Shown here piece after piece: positions 1 to 6,588 of a DNA stretch of 8,358 nucleotides. Position 1 is the first letter of the stretch; every line of letters begins with the position of its first letter. Location: NCBI GenBank assembly GCA_016286075.1, contig JAEERZ010000090.1, positions 1 to 8,358 of the forward strand, written 5' to 3'. This DNA comes from Selenomonadaceae bacterium (GTDB lineage Bacteria; Bacillota; Negativicutes; Selenomonadales; Selenomonadaceae). The notes under the pieces are model-generated. The model did no database searches, had not been told where the DNA came from, and worked only from the letters and a program-made list of their open reading frames with translations. The position numbers and the translations under genes are program-made.

Positions 1-795
1 CAGCTTCGCCACCGCGCCCGTCATCTGCATGACGCCCAACGGCCACGCAAGCTCCGCCGCCGCATCGCCCGTAAAAATCTGCACGAGCCCCAAGACCATA
101 TGATAAATGACATACGCCGTCTTCCCCAACGCCGTACCCGCCGCTTCTATCACGCCGGGCTGCCGCGTATCCAGCGCCCCCATGACGCCGATTACCATAC
201 GGTTTTCCTGCTTATCGCGAACAGGAATGACCGTCGCCTGCCGAGCCTCGCCGTTCCGGCTGTATGCAATCTTCATCGGCGTCCCGTCCGCACTGCGCAC
301 GATGCGCACGATGTCATCCCATGCATTGACTTTTTCGCCGTTGATGGCCTCAATACGGTCGCCCTTTTGCAGCCCCGCCATTGCCGCAGGCTGGTCAGGC
401 ATCACCTCACCCAATTCCGGACGCGTCGACGGAGAACTGACGCCCACCGTCATAAAAATCAGGAAAAAAATCGCAATCGGCAACAAAAAATTCATAATCG
501 GCCCGGCCAGAATGACAATCATTCGTTTCCAAACCGGCTTTTCACAGTAGCCACGCTCGCCCGCATCGTTATCCGACGGATCCATGCCTGCGATGTCGTT
601 GAAGCCGCCCAGCGGCACGCATCGAATCGAGTATTCGGTCTCTCCGAACGTCCTGCTCACCAATTTCGGGCCGAACCCGATGGCAAACTCATCGACGCGC
701 ATTCCCGTCGCCTTCGCCATAATGAAATGCCCGAATTCATGAAAGAGCACGAGCAGCCCGAAAACGAAAACAGAGGCAAGTATCGTTACGCTCAT
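1..795 (-). CDS. rseP: RseP/RasP-family site-2 zinc metalloprotease, 3' end cut by window edge
   Basis: This is an intramembrane zinc protease that cleaves membrane-anchored regulators such as anti-sigma factors and signal-peptide remnants. The 265 codons visible show an N-terminal membrane segment containing the HEFGH zinc motif (H19, E20, H23), then a conserved PLGGF stretch (61-65) and AGPIMNF (97-103) leading into a second hydrophobic segment. A PDZ domain follows at roughly 120-195 (GEVMPDQPAAMAGLQKGDRI). The C-terminal part with the expected LDG zinc-ligand motif lies outside the window. The gene starts at an ATG that shares one base with the dxr TGA stop. An in-frame ATG directly before it, at 798, is also possible. 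An AGAGGTG ribosome binding site lies inside the end of dxr, which suggests translational coupling. One oddity is Trp251 just before P252, where many homologues have Gly-Pro. The family assignment is secure, but the in vivo substrate is unknown. Confidence 0.96.
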   Translation of the reverse strand, partial: MSVTILASVFVFGLLVLFHEFGHFIMAKATGMRVDEFAIGFGPKLVSRTFGETEYSIRCVPLGGFNDIAGMDPSDNDAGERGYCEKPVWKRMIVILAGPIMNFLLPIAIFFLIFMTVGVSSPSTRPELGEVMPDQPAAMAGLQKGDRIEAINGEKVNAWDDIVRIVRSADGTPMKIAYSRNGEARQATVIPVRDKQENRMVIGVMGALDTRQPGVIEAAGTALGKTAYVIYHMVLGLVQIFTGDAAAELAWPLGVMQMTGAVAKL

Positions 796-1961
796 CATTG
801 CACCTCTTTGCTGTCCAAGAACCCACGCACAAAAGCCCGCGCACGCGCGTCCGCCTCGCAAAGCGCCTCAAAAGACGGATGCGCGAAATTCTCCTGCGCG
901 TCCATAGCGCGCTCTATGCAGTCGTAAATATCCAAAAATCCGATGCGCCCGGCAAGAAACGCCGCAACCGCCTCCTCGTTCGCCCCGTTCAGCACGCAAG
1001 GCATCGTGCCGCCTGCCTTTCCCGCCTCATAAGCAAGGGGGAGGCCACGGAAAGTATGCATGTCCGGCGCCTCAAAAGAAAGATTCATCCCCGCCCGAAA
1101 ATCCATACGGCCGAAATTTGCCTGCTCCCGCGACGGATATGTCAGCGCATATTGGATGGGAAGGCGCATGTCAGGAAGCCCGAGCTGCGCCATCACCGCG
1201 CCATCGCGAAATTCCACCATGGAATGAACGATGCTCTGCGGATGTACCGCCACGTCTATTTTTTCATAAGGCACGCCATACAGCCAGTGCGCCTCAATGA
1301 CTTCTAATCCCTTATTCACGAGCGTCGCCGAATCGACAGTGATCTTCCTGCCCATCGACCAAGTCGGATGCTTGAGACAATCCGCCACAGTTACCGAGCG
1401 CAAATCTTCCGTAGTCTTTCCCCGGAACGGTCCGCCGGAGGCCGTAAGGATCAGCCGCTCTACCGTGTCGCGGCGCTCGCCCTGCAGGCACTGAAAAAGC
1501 GCACAGTGTTCGCTGTCCACCGGCAGGATGGAAACGCCTTTTTCTTTCGCCAGCGCCGTCACAAGCTCGCCCGCTACGACTAATGTTTCCTTGTTTGCCA
1601 GCGCGATATTCTTTCCGGCTTTGAGCGCCGCCAGCGTCGGTGCAAGGCCCGCAAAACCGACCATAGAGGTCACGACCACATCGACTTCGTCCAAAGCTGC
1701 CGCGTCGAGCAGCGCTTTTTCGCCGCCCCGGATTTCCGTCCTGCCCCGGTACCGGCTGCGCAGCCGCTCGGCCGCTTCTGCATCCGCGAGAACGGCTGCC
1801 AACGGACAGAATTCTTCAATCTGCTTTTCTATCAGAGCGTCGCTGGTATTCGCCGCCAGCACGGTCACCCGGAAAAGTTCGGGATGGCTTCGCGCCACGT
1901 CGAGAGCCTGCGTCCCTATGGAACCCGTCGATCCTAAAATCGCCAGCCGCTTCATCGTCAT
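795..1961 (-). CDS. dxr: 1-deoxy-D-xylulose 5-phosphate reductoisomerase
   Basis: This enzyme converts DXP to 2-C-methyl-D-erythritol 4-phosphate using NADPH and a divalent metal. It is the committed step of the MEP isoprenoid pathway and the fosmidomycin target. The protein is 388 residues, close to the family's usual 380-400. The N-terminal NADPH loop GSTGSIG is present, followed by LANKE, the metal-binding PVDSEHCALFQ, TASGGPF, MGRKITVDSATL, NKGLEVIEA (catalytic glutamates) and VHPQSIVHSMVE, so all active-site blocks are intact. I chose the ATG at 1961 because it forms an ATGA overlap with the cdsA stop and lies 7 nt from a GGAGG. An ATG two codons later and a GTG two codons earlier are less well placed. 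It sits between cdsA and rseP in one transcription unit and supplies the precursors that UppS, encoded two genes upstream, polymerises. Confidence 0.98.
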   Translation of the reverse strand: MTMKRLAILGSTGSIGTQALDVARSHPELFRVTVLAANTSDALIEKQIEEFCPLAAVLADAEAAERLRSRYRGRTEIRGGEKALLDAAALDEVDVVVTSMVGFAGLAPTLAALKAGKNIALANKETLVVAGELVTALAKEKGVSILPVDSEHCALFQCLQGERRDTVERLILTASGGPFRGKTTEDLRSVTVADCLKHPTWSMGRKITVDSATLVNKGLEVIEAHWLYGVPYEKIDVAVHPQSIVHSMVEFRDGAVMAQLGLPDMRLPIQYALTYPSREQANFGRMDFRAGMNLSFEAPDMHTFRGLPLAYEAGKAGGTMPCVLNGANEEAVAAFLAGRIGFLDIYDCIERAMDAQENFAHPSFEALCEADARARAFVRGFLDSKEVQ

Positions 1962-2806
1962 CCCCACGCCTCCATAAGCCGCAAGAAATAATATACAAAC
2001 GGAATTACGTACATCGCGCTGTCAAAGCGGTCAAGCACACCGCCATGGCCGGGAATCAACGTTCCCGAGTCCTTGATTCCCGTATAGCGTTTTACCGCAG
2101 ATTCCACAAGATCGCCCACCGTCGCCACAAGCGCGATTGCCACGCCCAAAGCGAACATCGGCAAAACGGCATATCCCATGGAATGCCCGATTGCCGCAAC
2201 GGAAACCGCCGTCCCGACGACGCCGCCATAAAAGCCTTCTCTCGTCTTTTTCGGACTGAGTTCCTCGCAAAGCTTCGTCTTGCCGAACGCGAAACCGGAA
2301 AAATAGGCGAAGGTGTCGCTGGCCCAGGTCCCAATCATCGCCAGCCAAAACCATGCGCAGCCGATTTCCATTTCTCCCATCGGCGTCGGCACCGTTTCGC
2401 CCGCATGCCAAAAACGCAGCAAAATCAAATATGCGAAAGGCAAACCCACATACATGACGCCCGCCACCGAAACCAGCGCCTGCGGCACGGAAAAAGAACG
2501 ATGAAACAGAACCGCTTGAAGCATCAGCCAAAGAGAAAACACCGTCACCGCCGCCGCCAAGAGATCAGCCCTTCTCAAATAGGCGGCGCCCCAAAAACAA
2601 ACCGCCGCCGCCATGCCGCTCCAATACGCGGGCGAAATATTCTTATGCCGGAACGCCTGCGCGTACTCATGCCACCCCGTCAACGCCAACAGGAGTACCG
2701 CCGCACAGAAAACCGCGCCGCCCGTTTGAATGACGAAAGCGGCGACGGCTATGCCGATGATTCCCGAAACTATACGAACCGCCAAAACAGCACCTCTATC
2801 TTTCAC
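1958..2806 (-). CDS. cdsA: Phosphatidate cytidylyltransferase (CDP-diacylglycerol synthase)
   Basis: This integral membrane enzyme makes CDP-diacylglycerol from phosphatidate and CTP, the branch point for bacterial phospholipid synthesis. The 282-residue protein is mostly hydrophobic, with about seven to eight membrane segments. It carries the full CDS family signature near its C-terminus (about residues 236-262): SAVKRYTGIKDSG followed by a Pro-Gly-His-Gly-Gly run and LDRFD, which hold the metal- and substrate-binding Asp and Lys residues. The start is GTG, 18 nt after the uppS stop, with a weak GGAG about 8 nt upstream. The stop overlaps the dxr ATG as ATGA, so dxr translation is probably coupled to it. 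The assignment is secure; the exact start is slightly uncertain because of the weak ribosome binding site. Confidence 0.97.
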   Translation of the reverse strand: MKDRGAVLAVRIVSGIIGIAVAAFVIQTGGAVFCAAVLLLALTGWHEYAQAFRHKNISPAYWSGMAAAVCFWGAAYLRRADLLAAAVTVFSLWLMLQAVLFHRSFSVPQALVSVAGVMYVGLPFAYLILLRFWHAGETVPTPMGEMEIGCAWFWLAMIGTWASDTFAYFSGFAFGKTKLCEELSPKKTREGFYGGVVGTAVSVAAIGHSMGYAVLPMFALGVAIALVATVGDLVESAVKRYTGIKDSGTLIPGHGGVLDRFDSAMYVIPFVYYFLRLMEAWG

Positions 2807-2824
2807 GCGAAAGGCTCCGCGTCC

Positions 2825-3616
2825 TCACTTGTTTTCCAATCCCCCAAAGCGCCGTCCGCGCTTTCCGAAATCCTTCAACGCCTCTATAAAAAGCGCCGGC
2901 GTAAAGTCGGGCCAATTCTTGTCCGTAAACCAGAATTCCGCATACGCCGCCTGCCACAGCAAAAAATTGCTGAGACGCATATCGCCGCTGGTTCGGATTA
3001 CGAGATCGACCGGCGGCAGACCGTCCGTATAAAGGCAGCTTTCAAACAACGCCCCGTCCACGGCGTCCAACTGCGTCTCCCCCGCCTTCACCTTGCGCGC
3101 AATCTCCCGCGCAGCGCGCAAGATCTCGTCTTGGCCGCCGTAATTCATCGCCACGTTAAACCGAAGCCCGGTATTATCCGCCATCCGATCCACCGCCGTC
3201 TGAGCCAAATCCTGCAATGCGGGGGAAAGCTCGTCCATGCGGCCCAAGAATCGAAGCTTTATATTGTCCTCATCCATCTCGTCGATTTCTTTCGTCAAAT
3301 AATCGACGAAAAGCCGCATGAGAAAATCGACCTCCGCGCTCGGCCGTTTCCAATTTTCCGTCGAAAAAGCATATACCGTAAGCGCCGGAAGCTCAAGATC
3401 AATGGCGGTTTTCAAAATCTGCCTCAGGGCGTCCACCCCTGCCGAATGGCCCGCCGTCCGAAGAAGTCCACGGCCTTCGGCCCAACGGCCATTCCCATCC
3501 ATGATGAGGGCCGTATGCACCGGCAAGCGCGCTCGATCTATTCCTTGATACAAGGGGTTCTCCCATGTCTCCTTCGCTTCGGAAGGCGAGGAACCCTTAA
3601 ATATTTTTTTCCACAT
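2825..3616 (-). CDS. uppS: Isoprenyl transferase (undecaprenyl diphosphate synthase)
   Basis: This cis-prenyltransferase adds isopentenyl diphosphate units to farnesyl diphosphate to give the C55 carrier lipid used for peptidoglycan and other envelope polymers. The protein is 263 residues. The P-loop MDGNGRWA carries the catalytic Asp (D40), and FSTENWKRP, NVAMNYGGQDEI and RTSGDMRLSNFLLWQ follow, ending with YAEFWFT. Within the fourth block the usual SGE is SGD (D212), a conservative change, and the later metal-binding Glu (E227) is kept. The N-terminus is about 14 residues longer before the P-loop than in the E. coli enzyme. I chose the ATG at 3616 because a GGGAGG sits 5 nt upstream. The longer open frame to 3691 would run through the terminator hairpin. 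It is the first gene of the uppS-cdsA-dxr-rseP block and has no obvious promoter of its own. Confidence 0.97.
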   Translation of the reverse strand: MWKKIFKGSSPSEAKETWENPLYQGIDRARLPVHTALIMDGNGRWAEGRGLLRTAGHSAGVDALRQILKTAIDLELPALTVYAFSTENWKRPSAEVDFLMRLFVDYLTKEIDEMDEDNIKLRFLGRMDELSPALQDLAQTAVDRMADNTGLRFNVAMNYGGQDEILRAAREIARKVKAGETQLDAVDGALFESCLYTDGLPPVDLVIRTSGDMRLSNFLLWQAAYAEFWFTDKNWPDFTPALFIEALKDFGKRGRRFGGLENK

Positions 3617-3649
3617 GCCATCCTCCCGTTGCTGTCCTTCCGTCAAGCG

Positions 3650-3686
3650 AAAAAACAGGTCCCTCTCGCAAATCCAAGAGGGACCT
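3650..3686 (-). terminator. Rho-independent terminator after the ferredoxin gene
   Basis: The arms at 3657-3666 and 3677-3686 are a perfect 10-bp inverted repeat (AGGTCCCTCT / AGAGGGACCT on the minus strand) with a 10-nt loop. On the minus strand the stem is followed by G and then TTTTTT (3655-3650). It lies 31 bp after the ferredoxin stop and ends the pyrH-frr block. The uppS start codon is only 33 bp beyond the T tract. Confidence 0.9.
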
Positions 3687-3717
3687 CCCATTCTCTCCCA
3701 TCATGGAGCTTTTCTCA

Positions 3718-3888
3718 TCAAGGAGCGGCAATCGCCGAAACCGGGCAGCCCGCCGCGCAGGCGCCGCACTCCACGCATTTCTCCGGATCGATCTCGTAAT
3801 GCTTCTCGCCCTCCGAAATCGCGCCCACCGGGCATGTCGCCGCACAGGAACCGCAGGAAATGCAATCGTCTCCAATCTTGTATGCCAT
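3718..3888 (-). CDS. Small 2[4Fe-4S] ferredoxin, clostridial type
   Basis: This 56-residue soluble electron carrier is translated from ATG at 3888 with AAGGAGG about 11 nt upstream. It starts MAYKIGDDCISCGSCAATCP. It has two near-symmetrical cluster-binding motifs of the form C-x2-C-x2-C-x3-C-P: CISCGSCAATCP at residues 9-20 and CVECGACAAGCP at 38-49. All eight cysteines expected for two [4Fe-4S] clusters are present, and the length is typical of bacterial ferredoxins from anaerobes. It follows the PASTA-like ORF by 17 nt and is the last gene before a strong terminator, so it is probably cotranscribed with pyrH and frr. Its redox partner cannot be read from this context. The family is certain; the specific role is unknown. 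Confidence 0.96.
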   Translation of the reverse strand: MAYKIGDDCISCGSCAATCPVGAISEGEKHYEIDPEKCVECGACAAGCPVSAIAAP

Positions 3889-3905
3889 GTCGTCTTACAC
3901 CTCCT

Positions 3906-4109
3906 TCACTGCTTTTTCTGCTTCGCCGCCAACGTCAGGCGGCAGGAAGCGTCCGGGCAGATGACGGCCCGAACCACATATAGCTTCGCGTCGTCCACGG
4001 GGAAAAAATTCTTCGTGGGACGCGTCAGCTCCGTCGTGTACTTTACGCCGGCGTCCGCAAGAAGCTTCGCCGCTTCCTCGAACGGGCGTCCAAGGACGTC
4101 GGGCGTCAT
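3906..4109 (-). CDS. Small hypothetical protein, PASTA-like single domain
   Basis: This 67-residue protein starts with MTPDVLGRPFEEAAKLLADA. The pattern Pro-Asp-Val-hydrophobic-Gly-x3-Glu-Glu-Ala-x2-Leu-Leu, then a short Gly-Val strand and a C-terminal strand (CRLTLAA), resembles one PASTA domain, a fold normally repeated outside the membrane in penicillin-binding proteins and Ser/Thr kinases. Here it stands alone, with no signal peptide or membrane segment and with two cysteines (in ICPDASCRL). The ATG shares one base with the frr stop (TGATG), and a GGAGG lies 4 nt upstream, so translation looks coupled to frr. The ferredoxin gene follows after 17 nt. The reading frame is well supported by its packing and ribosome binding site; the PASTA assignment is by eye, and the function is unknown. 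Confidence 0.8.
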   Translation of the reverse strand: MTPDVLGRPFEEAAKLLADAGVKYTTELTRPTKNFFPVDDAKLYVVRAVICPDASCRLTLAAKQKKQ

Positions 4110-4666
4110 CAGACCTCCATAATCTCCTTTTCCTTACCCGCCTTGACCGTATCGACCATCTTCACGTATTTGTCGACGAGCTTCTGCATATCCTCCTGGC
4201 CTTTCTTCGACTCGTCCTCGGCGATTTCCTTGTTCTTTTCGAGTTTCTTGATCGCCTCGTTGGCGTCGCGCCGAAGGTTACGCAGAGCGACCTTCGCTTC
4301 CTCCGCCTTTTTGTTGACCGTTTTCTTGAGTTCCTCGCGGCGCTCCTTCGTGAGCTGCGGGATAGTCAGACGAATGGCATTGCCGTCGGAATTGGGCGTG
4401 AGCCCGAGCTCCGATTTCAAAATCGCCTTCTCCAATTCCTTCATCAACGTCTTTTCCCACGGCTGGATAACGATCATGCGCGGCTCCGGTACGGACACTT
4501 TCGCCACTTGGTTTACCGGCGTCGGCGTTCCGTAATAATCGACCATCACCTTGTCCAAAAGCGACGGCGTCGCACGTCCCGCGCGCAAAGAAGCGAATTC
4601 TCGCTTCAGGGACTCCAAGGTTTTCTGCATCTTTTCCTCACGGGAGGACAAAATATCTTTAATCAT
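4109..4666 (-). CDS. frr: Ribosome recycling factor
   Basis: RRF splits post-termination ribosomes together with EF-G in the cytoplasm. The protein has 185 residues, exactly the usual bacterial length. The N-terminal helix is followed by the hallmark LRAGRATPSLLDKVMVDYYG, then PVNQVAKVSVPEPRMIVIQPWE, the LTPNSDGNAIRLTIPQLT block, and the highly charged C-terminal helices with KERREELKK. The ATG overlaps the pyrH stop as ATGA, and GGAGGG lies about 8 nt upstream inside pyrH, so the two are translationally coupled. The pyrH-frr pairing is widely conserved in bacteria. Nothing unusual is seen. Confidence 0.99.
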   Translation of the reverse strand: MIKDILSSREEKMQKTLESLKREFASLRAGRATPSLLDKVMVDYYGTPTPVNQVAKVSVPEPRMIVIQPWEKTLMKELEKAILKSELGLTPNSDGNAIRLTIPQLTKERREELKKTVNKKAEEAKVALRNLRRDANEAIKKLEKNKEIAEDESKKGQEDMQKLVDKYVKMVDTVKAGKEKEIMEV

Positions 4667-5391
4667 TCTCTCTTCCCTCCGACCGTCGTTCCAATATCCT
4701 CTCCGCGCGCCGCACGGACAAGGTTCTCATGTTCGTCGATATTGAAGACCACAATGGGGATATTGTTATCCATGCAAAGGCTCGTCGCCGTGGAATCCAT
4801 GACCTGAAGCCCCCGCTGCAGGACCTCGATATACGCCAGCCTGTCGAACTTTTTCGCGTTCGGGTTCTTGTTCGGGTCGGAGTCATAGACTCCGTCCGTA
4901 TTCTTCTTGCCCATCAGGATAACGTCGGCCTCGATCTCCGCCGCGCGAAGCGCCGCCGTCGTATCCGTCGAGAAATACGGATTGCCGGTGCCTGCCGCGA
5001 AAATCACCACGCGGCCTTTTTCCATGTGCCGGATTGCCTTACGGCGAATATACGGTTCTGCGACCTGCCGCATATCAATAGCGCTCTGCACGCGGGAATC
5101 TACGCCCCGCTTTTCCAGCGCGTCCTGAAGAGCAAGACAGTTCATCACCGTCGCCAGCATCCCCATGTAATCCGCCGTCGCCCGGTCCATGCCTTTGGCG
5201 CTTCCGGCGAGGCCGCGCCAAATGTTGCCTCCTCCGACAACCACAGCACAGTCAATCCCTTCCTCGCGAACCGCCTGTATCTGCGCCGCAATATCCTCTA
5301 CCACCGACGGATTGATACCAAACCCCTGATCTCCGGCCAAGGACTCTCCTGAAAGCTTCAAGACTACTCGCTTATACTTTTTCGTACTCAA
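4663..5391 (-). CDS. pyrH: UMP kinase
   Basis: This enzyme phosphorylates UMP to UDP with ATP, and in bacteria it is a hexamer of the amino-acid-kinase fold, distinct from eukaryotic UMP/CMP kinase. The protein is 242 residues with KLSGESLAG near the N-terminus, the nucleotide-binding GGGNIWRG (53-60), DYMGMLATVMN, the conserved GTGNPYFSTDT (134-144), then KNTDGVYDSDP and the C-terminal GTTVGG. The start is TTG at 5391 (reading STKKYKRVVLK), chosen because AGGAGGG sits about 7 nt upstream and this matches the usual N-terminus. The open frame continues upstream to 5457, but that extension runs through the ribosome binding site and into the -10 region. The stop overlaps frr. It is the first gene of its own transcription unit. 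Confidence 0.98.
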   Translation of the reverse strand: MSTKKYKRVVLKLSGESLAGDQGFGINPSVVEDIAAQIQAVREEGIDCAVVVGGGNIWRGLAGSAKGMDRATADYMGMLATVMNCLALQDALEKRGVDSRVQSAIDMRQVAEPYIRRKAIRHMEKGRVVIFAAGTGNPYFSTDTTAALRAAEIEADVILMGKKNTDGVYDSDPNKNPNAKKFDRLAYIEVLQRGLQVMDSTATSLCMDNNIPIVVFNIDEHENLVRAARGEDIGTTVGGKRE

Positions 5392-5425
5392 CAGCAGCCC
5401 TCCTGTCCCATGCTCATTCTTTAAT

Positions 5426-5454
5426 ATTATATATCCTTTTGGGCAAATTGGAAA
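5426..5454 (-). promoter_or_regulatory. Probable pyrH promoter
   Basis: On the minus strand a perfect TATAAT (5431-5426) lies 17 nt after TTTCCA (5454-5449), a weak -35 with four of six consensus bases. The predicted start near 5419 leaves a short leader of about 28 nt before the TTG start codon. A second TATAAT at 5474-5469 has no good -35. A promoter is expected here because a strong terminator separates tsf from pyrH. Confidence 0.6.
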
Positions 5455-5468
5455 CAAATAATTTCCAA
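5448..5468. repeat. Inverted repeat overlapping the pyrH -35 region
   Basis: TTGGAAA (5448-5454) and TTTCCAA (5462-5468) are perfect 7-bp arms around a 7-nt centre. The left arm coincides with the putative -35 box. A further TGGAAA copy lies at 5484-5489. It could be an operator, but chance is possible in this AT-rich stretch. Confidence 0.45.
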
Positions 5469-5560
5469 ATTATACTAACATAATGGAAAAGCTTTAGCTT
5501 TCTCGAATTTATAAGACGACGATTCCACAATAATTCAAATAACGCACATACAACACACGC

Positions 5561-5598
5561 AAAAAAAGAGAACACGAAGTCTGGCTTTCGTGTCCTCT
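5561..5598 (-). terminator. Rho-independent terminator of the rpsB-tsf operon
   Basis: On the minus strand AGAGGACACGAA (5598-5587) pairs with TTCGTGTTCTCT (5578-5567) over 12 bp including one G-T wobble, with an 8-nt loop. A run of seven T (5567-5561, its first base being the last base of the arm) follows. It lies 9 nt past the tsf stop. It cleanly separates rpsB-tsf from pyrH. Confidence 0.93.
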
Positions 5599-5607
5599 CC
5601 TTTTCCA

Positions 5608-6507
5608 TTATTTGATCTGCGCCGCAACCTCCGCCGCAAAATCCTCCTGCTTCTTCTCAATGCCCTCGCCGAGCTGGAATCGAGAAAATTGCTTCACGGC
5701 GACGCTGCCGAGCACCTTCGCCACCGTCTGCTCCGGGTCCTTGACAAAGGGCTGCTCCACAAGGCAGGCTTCCTTATAGAAATTCTTCTGGAGACGTCCG
5801 TCGACCATCTTCGCGATGATTGCCTCCGGACGACGCTTGCCCTCGGGCAGCGCATTGTTTTCCTCGAGTGCCTGCTTTGTCAGCACCTCGCGCTCATGCT
5901 CGAGAATCGCCGGATCAAGGCCGGAACGATCCACGCAGGACGGATTCGCCGCTGCAATCTGCATCGCGATATCTTTGCCGAGCTCGGCGCTGCCGCCCGT
6001 AAGCTCGACCAGGACGCCGATCTTGCCGCCCATGTGGATATAACTGGTAACGCGACCACCCTCGGAGGCGTAGCGCGCGAAACGGCGAAGCGAAACCTTC
6101 TCGCCAATCTCGGCAATGGCTTCCAGCACGATCTCCGAAACTTTTTTACCGTCCAGCGTGCTCTCGTTCAACGCATCCATATCTGCGGGATTCGTATCGG
6201 CGATATGCTTGGCGATTTTATCGACAAGCGCGTGGAACTTGTCCGTCTTCGCCACAAAATCCGTCTCGCAGTTGACCTCAACCACTGCGCCGACCTTCGC
6301 GTCCTCGGAAACGAAAGCGCCGACCGCGCCTTCCGCCGCGATACGGCCCGCTTTCTTCTCAGCCTTCGCAATACCTTTCTCGCGGAGGTAATCAATCGCT
6401 TTCTGCTTATCCCCGTCCGTCTCCGCCAGCGCCTTCTTGCAATCCATCATGCCCGCGCCCGTCATCTCGCGGAGTTCCTTTACCATTGCCGCAGTAATCT
6501 GTGCCAT
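5608..6507 (-). CDS. tsf: Translation elongation factor Ts
   Basis: EF-Ts is the cytoplasmic nucleotide exchange factor that releases GDP from EF-Tu. The protein is 299 residues, slightly longer than the E. coli form and near the Firmicute size. An N-terminal UBA-like domain occupies about residues 1-50 (MVKELREMTGAGMMDCKKAL). The signature VNCETDFVAKTDKF follows at 78-91, containing the TDFV that contacts EF-Tu. The two core subdomains follow, with HMGGKIGVLVEL and DIAMQIAAANP, then a C-terminal coiled module with PEAIIAKMVDGRLQKNFYKE. The start is ATG, with AAGGA about 8-9 nt upstream. It lies 81 bp after rpsB, the classical order, and is followed by a strong terminator. Confidence 0.99.
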   Translation of the reverse strand: MAQITAAMVKELREMTGAGMMDCKKALAETDGDKQKAIDYLREKGIAKAEKKAGRIAAEGAVGAFVSEDAKVGAVVEVNCETDFVAKTDKFHALVDKIAKHIADTNPADMDALNESTLDGKKVSEIVLEAIAEIGEKVSLRRFARYASEGGRVTSYIHMGGKIGVLVELTGGSAELGKDIAMQIAAANPSCVDRSGLDPAILEHEREVLTKQALEENNALPEGKRRPEAIIAKMVDGRLQKNFYKEACLVEQPFVKDPEQTVAKVLGSVAVKQFSRFQLGEGIEKKQEDFAAEVAAQIK

Positions 6508-6548
6508 ATTATTTATCCTTCTTTCTGTATATAGTCGTAAAGAAAGGA

Positions 6549-6571
6549 GTAAGGGATAATGTGTCCCTTAC
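6549..6571 (-). other. Hairpin in the rpsB-tsf gap, possible attenuator
   Basis: GTAAGGGA and TCCCTTAC form a perfect 8-bp inverted repeat with a 7-nt loop, 17 nt after the rpsB stop. On the minus strand the stem is followed by TCCTTTCTTTACG, which is T-rich but not a clean T run. It could be a partial terminator or an mRNA stability element. No convincing separate tsf promoter is seen in the gap. Confidence 0.5.
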
Positions 6572-6588
6572 CCCCTGAAATTTTCCTT

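Noticed and set aside
100..927. 275-codon plus-strand open frame opposite rseP and the dxr end
   Set aside because: It is antisense to certain genes, with Arg/His-rich composition and no motif.
3617..3691. Longer UppS starting before the terminator hairpin
   Set aside because: The extension would translate the terminator; the ATG at 3616 has a good GGGAGG.
2045..3799. 584-codon open frame on the plus strand opposite cdsA and uppS
   Set aside because: It lies antisense to two clear genes, is rich in Arg, His and Gln with no recognisable domain, and is a shadow of GC-rich codon usage.
5392..5457. Longer PyrH from an upstream Met
   Set aside because: It runs through the ribosome binding site and into the promoter -10 region and does not match the family N-terminus.
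5590..6534. 314-codon plus-strand open frame opposite tsf
   Set aside because: It mirrors the tsf coding frame; its protein has no recognisable family features.
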